Positions 62,639 through 64,000 of a stretch of DNA of 64,000 nucleotides are shown in pieces. The stretch comes from Clostridia bacterium. Lineage in GTDB: Bacteria > Bacillota_A > Clostridia > Christensenellales > Aristaeellaceae. How positions within the stretch are numbered: position 1 is the stretch's first letter; the number at the start of each line of letters is the position of its first letter. A model generated the notes under the pieces. That model worked only from the letters and a program-made list of their open reading frames with translations. It did no database searches and was not told the origin of the DNA. The translations under genes were made by a program, and so were the position numbers. The stretch is taken from contig JAFXSH010000152.1 of the NCBI GenBank assembly GCA_017525805.1, positions 1 to 64,000 of the forward strand, written 5' to 3'.

Positions 62639-63559
62639 TTATCTTTGCTCAAAAAGGCTGGAAAGCCCCAGCGCCACCGACGCTTCCGGGTTTTCCGCGA
62701 CAGCCACGCGCACGCGGCCTCCAGGCGTCCAGGCGTACCGATCCAAATGCTCCTGGATAGCCGTCCGCAGCGCGACGATGCGGGAAGCGCCGCCGCTTAG
62801 GATCAGCAGGTCGGGATCATAAGCGTGCACCAGATTGACCGCGCCTGTGCACAGGGCGCGGCAAACGCCGTCGAAAACATCTTTACATACCGCGTCACCC
62901 GCTTCATAGCCGTCCGCCATCGCGCGGTAATCAATGCGTTCCGCACGGCGCAATACGCTGGTTTCAAAGCCCGGATGCTCGCGGACCAAGCCGGGAAGCG
63001 CCCAGGTACCGGCATACGCTTCAAGACAGCCAAGGTTTCCACAGGTGCATTTTCGTGGATGTTCATGGGCGATGGCGATATGCCCGCCCAAGATGCCCAT
63101 AGCGCCGTGCTTTCCCATCAGCAGGCGTCCCTGCGAATAAGCCGCCGTGCCCACGCCGGTGCCCACCATGAGCAACACAGCGCTGTCATAACCCTGGCCT
63201 GCGCCGTATGCCATTTCTCCGCGGAGGGCAGCGGCGGCGTCGTTGATCAGGATCAGCTCCAGCCCAAAGCGCTCCTTCGCCCAGCGTGAAAAATCGATCT
63301 CCGCCGCGTCCGTGTATTTATCGTTGATGCACAGCACCCGCTGATTCCGCGTATCCACGATGCCGGGATAGGCAAAGCCGACGCCTTTGCAGCCGGATAT
63401 CCCAGCCATACTTTTTGCCTGCGCTTCAACGGCGTCCAACACCGTCCGAATGGGGAGGTCATGGCGGATGGGAAAGATTTTCAGTTCCTTCACGCGGCCC
63501 GCGTCCATGATCGCCAGCTTGACCCTGGAGCCGCCCAAATCAATGCCCAGTATGTCCAT
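62639..63559 (-). CDS. ROK-family sugar kinase
   Basis: A 306-residue ATP-dependent sugar kinase, with no DNA-binding domain, so not a repressor. ILGIDLGGSRVKLAIMD is the phosphate-binding loop, LILINDAAAALRGEMAYGAG holds the catalytic Asp, and the CTCGNLGCLEAYAG motif is the ROK zinc site. The sugar could be glucose, mannose or an N-acetylhexosamine. GGAG lies about 9 nt before the ATG. It starts the phosphorylation step that the ManA-like protein would follow. Confidence 0.92.
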   Translation of the reverse strand: MDILGIDLGGSRVKLAIMDAGRVKELKIFPIRHDLPIRTVLDAVEAQAKSMAGISGCKGVGFAYPGIVDTRNQRVLCINDKYTDAAEIDFSRWAKERFGLELILINDAAAALRGEMAYGAGQGYDSAVLLMVGTGVGTAAYSQGRLLMGKHGAMGILGGHIAIAHEHPRKCTCGNLGCLEAYAGTWALPGLVREHPGFETSVLRRAERIDYRAMADGYEAGDAVCKDVFDGVCRALCTGAVNLVHAYDPDLLILSGGASRIVALRTAIQEHLDRYAWTPGGRVRVAVAENPEASVALGLSSLFEQR

Positions 63560-63579
63560 ATGCCGTTTCTCCGTTTACA

Positions 63580-64000
63580 TCATTGCGCCATATACGCGTA
63601 AAGCGTTATCCACTTATTCTCTTCACCGACGTTGCCAACCTTGAATGCCGGTACGCTTTTGGATGCCGTCAGCACATATCTTCCATTTTCCAGTCTGTGC
63701 TGATCCAACACTTTATATCCGGCCTGCATCGCCTCGGAATCCGCCGCGCACCCTAAAACCTTCAAAGCGTAAACGATATTGTGCGCTCCGATCTTGATCG
63801 GATCAGGGGGATAGAATGTGCCCAGCATTACGTCAACCATGGGCGTTTTCATGTCATCCGTCCTGTAAAAGATGTTCCGTTTTGTGAAATAATGAACCAG
63901 TTGGCTTTCACAGGCTGTGCCATATCCCAATAAATGAAGTTCAGCCACAAGCAGAAGATATTCCACCGTTAATCTGGCGCAGCTCTTGTGCGGTTTCTTC
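63580..64000 (-). CDS. Hypothetical protein, 5' part outside the window
   Basis: At least 139 codons, open at the window edge and ending 20 bp before the ROK gene. The visible part is helical (KSCARLTVEYLLLVAELHLL, then HNIVYALKVLGCAADSEAM) and ends YVLTASKSVPAFKVGNVGEE then NKWITLYAYMAQ. It may be the end of an alpha/alpha-barrel protein. No family recognised. Probably part of the same sugar operon. Confidence 0.6.
   Translation of the reverse strand, partial: KKPHKSCARLTVEYLLLVAELHLLGYGTACESQLVHYFTKRNIFYRTDDMKTPMVDVMLGTFYPPDPIKIGAHNIVYALKVLGCAADSEAMQAGYKVLDQHRLENGRYVLTASKSVPAFKVGNVGEENKWITLYAYMAQ

Overview
The window is a chromosomal segment of a high-GC, anaerobic, saccharolytic Gram-positive bacterium, most likely an uncultured gut clostridium (Bacillota/Clostridia). 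Reasons: TTGACA/TATAAT promoters with 16-18 bp spacers, strong AGGAGG ribosome binding sites with frequent TTG and GTG starts, the Bacillota gene order rbgA-rnhB-yraN-comM-dprA-topA-trmFO-hslV-hslU, an anaerobic ribonucleotide reductase activase (NrdG), a 6S RNA gene, and pectin-sugar enzymes typical of gut commensals. The species cannot be named from this sequence alone.

Layout. 1-7.2 kb (minus): a pectin/hemicellulose block with two visible promoters upstream, a sugar isomerase-like TIM barrel, GH3, a GH105-like protein, GH28, KduI and a truncated KduD-type dehydrogenase. 7.3-10.6 kb (plus): a MoxR ATPase / DUF58 / DUF4129 membrane module. 10.7-28.1 kb (minus): a long housekeeping block (rbgA, rnhB, yraN, a 1391-residue chimeric GT-C glycosyltransferase, comM, dprA, topA, trmFO, a secreted hydrolase, hslV, hslU, a small membrane protein between repeats, cmk, plsC, a GNAT). 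28.3-34.7 kb (plus): a sugar nucleotidyltransferase fused to a dead phosphomutase domain, a 6S RNA gene with a perfect promoter, a PL11 rhamnogalacturonan lyase, a membrane-anchored binding-like protein and nrdG. 34.7-44.1 kb (minus): a DUF4838 protein, a complete two-ABC NHLM-type peptide export operon with no visible precursor, a GltS-like carrier and an acyltransferase. 44.3-46.7 kb (plus): guaB and an esterase. 46.9-52.6 kb (minus): an accessory run of small enzymes headed by a TetR regulator. 52.7-53.8 kb: a decayed phage-type HNH endonuclease, a doubtful small ORF and a glyoxalase-fold protein. 54.0-57.9 kb (plus): a methionine-type ABC importer with an M20 amidohydrolase. 58.2-64 kb (minus): a sugar operon with a secreted phosphodiesterase-like protein, an unidentified alpha/alpha-barrel enzyme, a ManA-like isomerase, a ROK kinase and a truncated unknown.

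Function. The carbohydrate genes fit a cell that takes up pectin and hemicellulose oligomers and finishes them in the cytoplasm: PL11 and GH28 cut backbones, GH105-like and GH3 proteins trim ends, and KduI plus the dehydrogenase feed unsaturated uronate into 2-keto-3-deoxygluconate. None of these enzymes shows a signal peptide, and no cognate sugar transporter lies in the window.

The most striking item is the substrate-binding protein of the met importer (53984-54880). Its two MetQ halves are in reversed order behind one intact signal peptide: a circular permutation of the NLPA/MetQ fold. A short leader ORF overlapping a hairpin precedes it. Other notable items are the 6S RNA, the chimeric glycosyltransferase with carbohydrate-binding-like and discoidin-like domains, and the orphan NHLM exporter.
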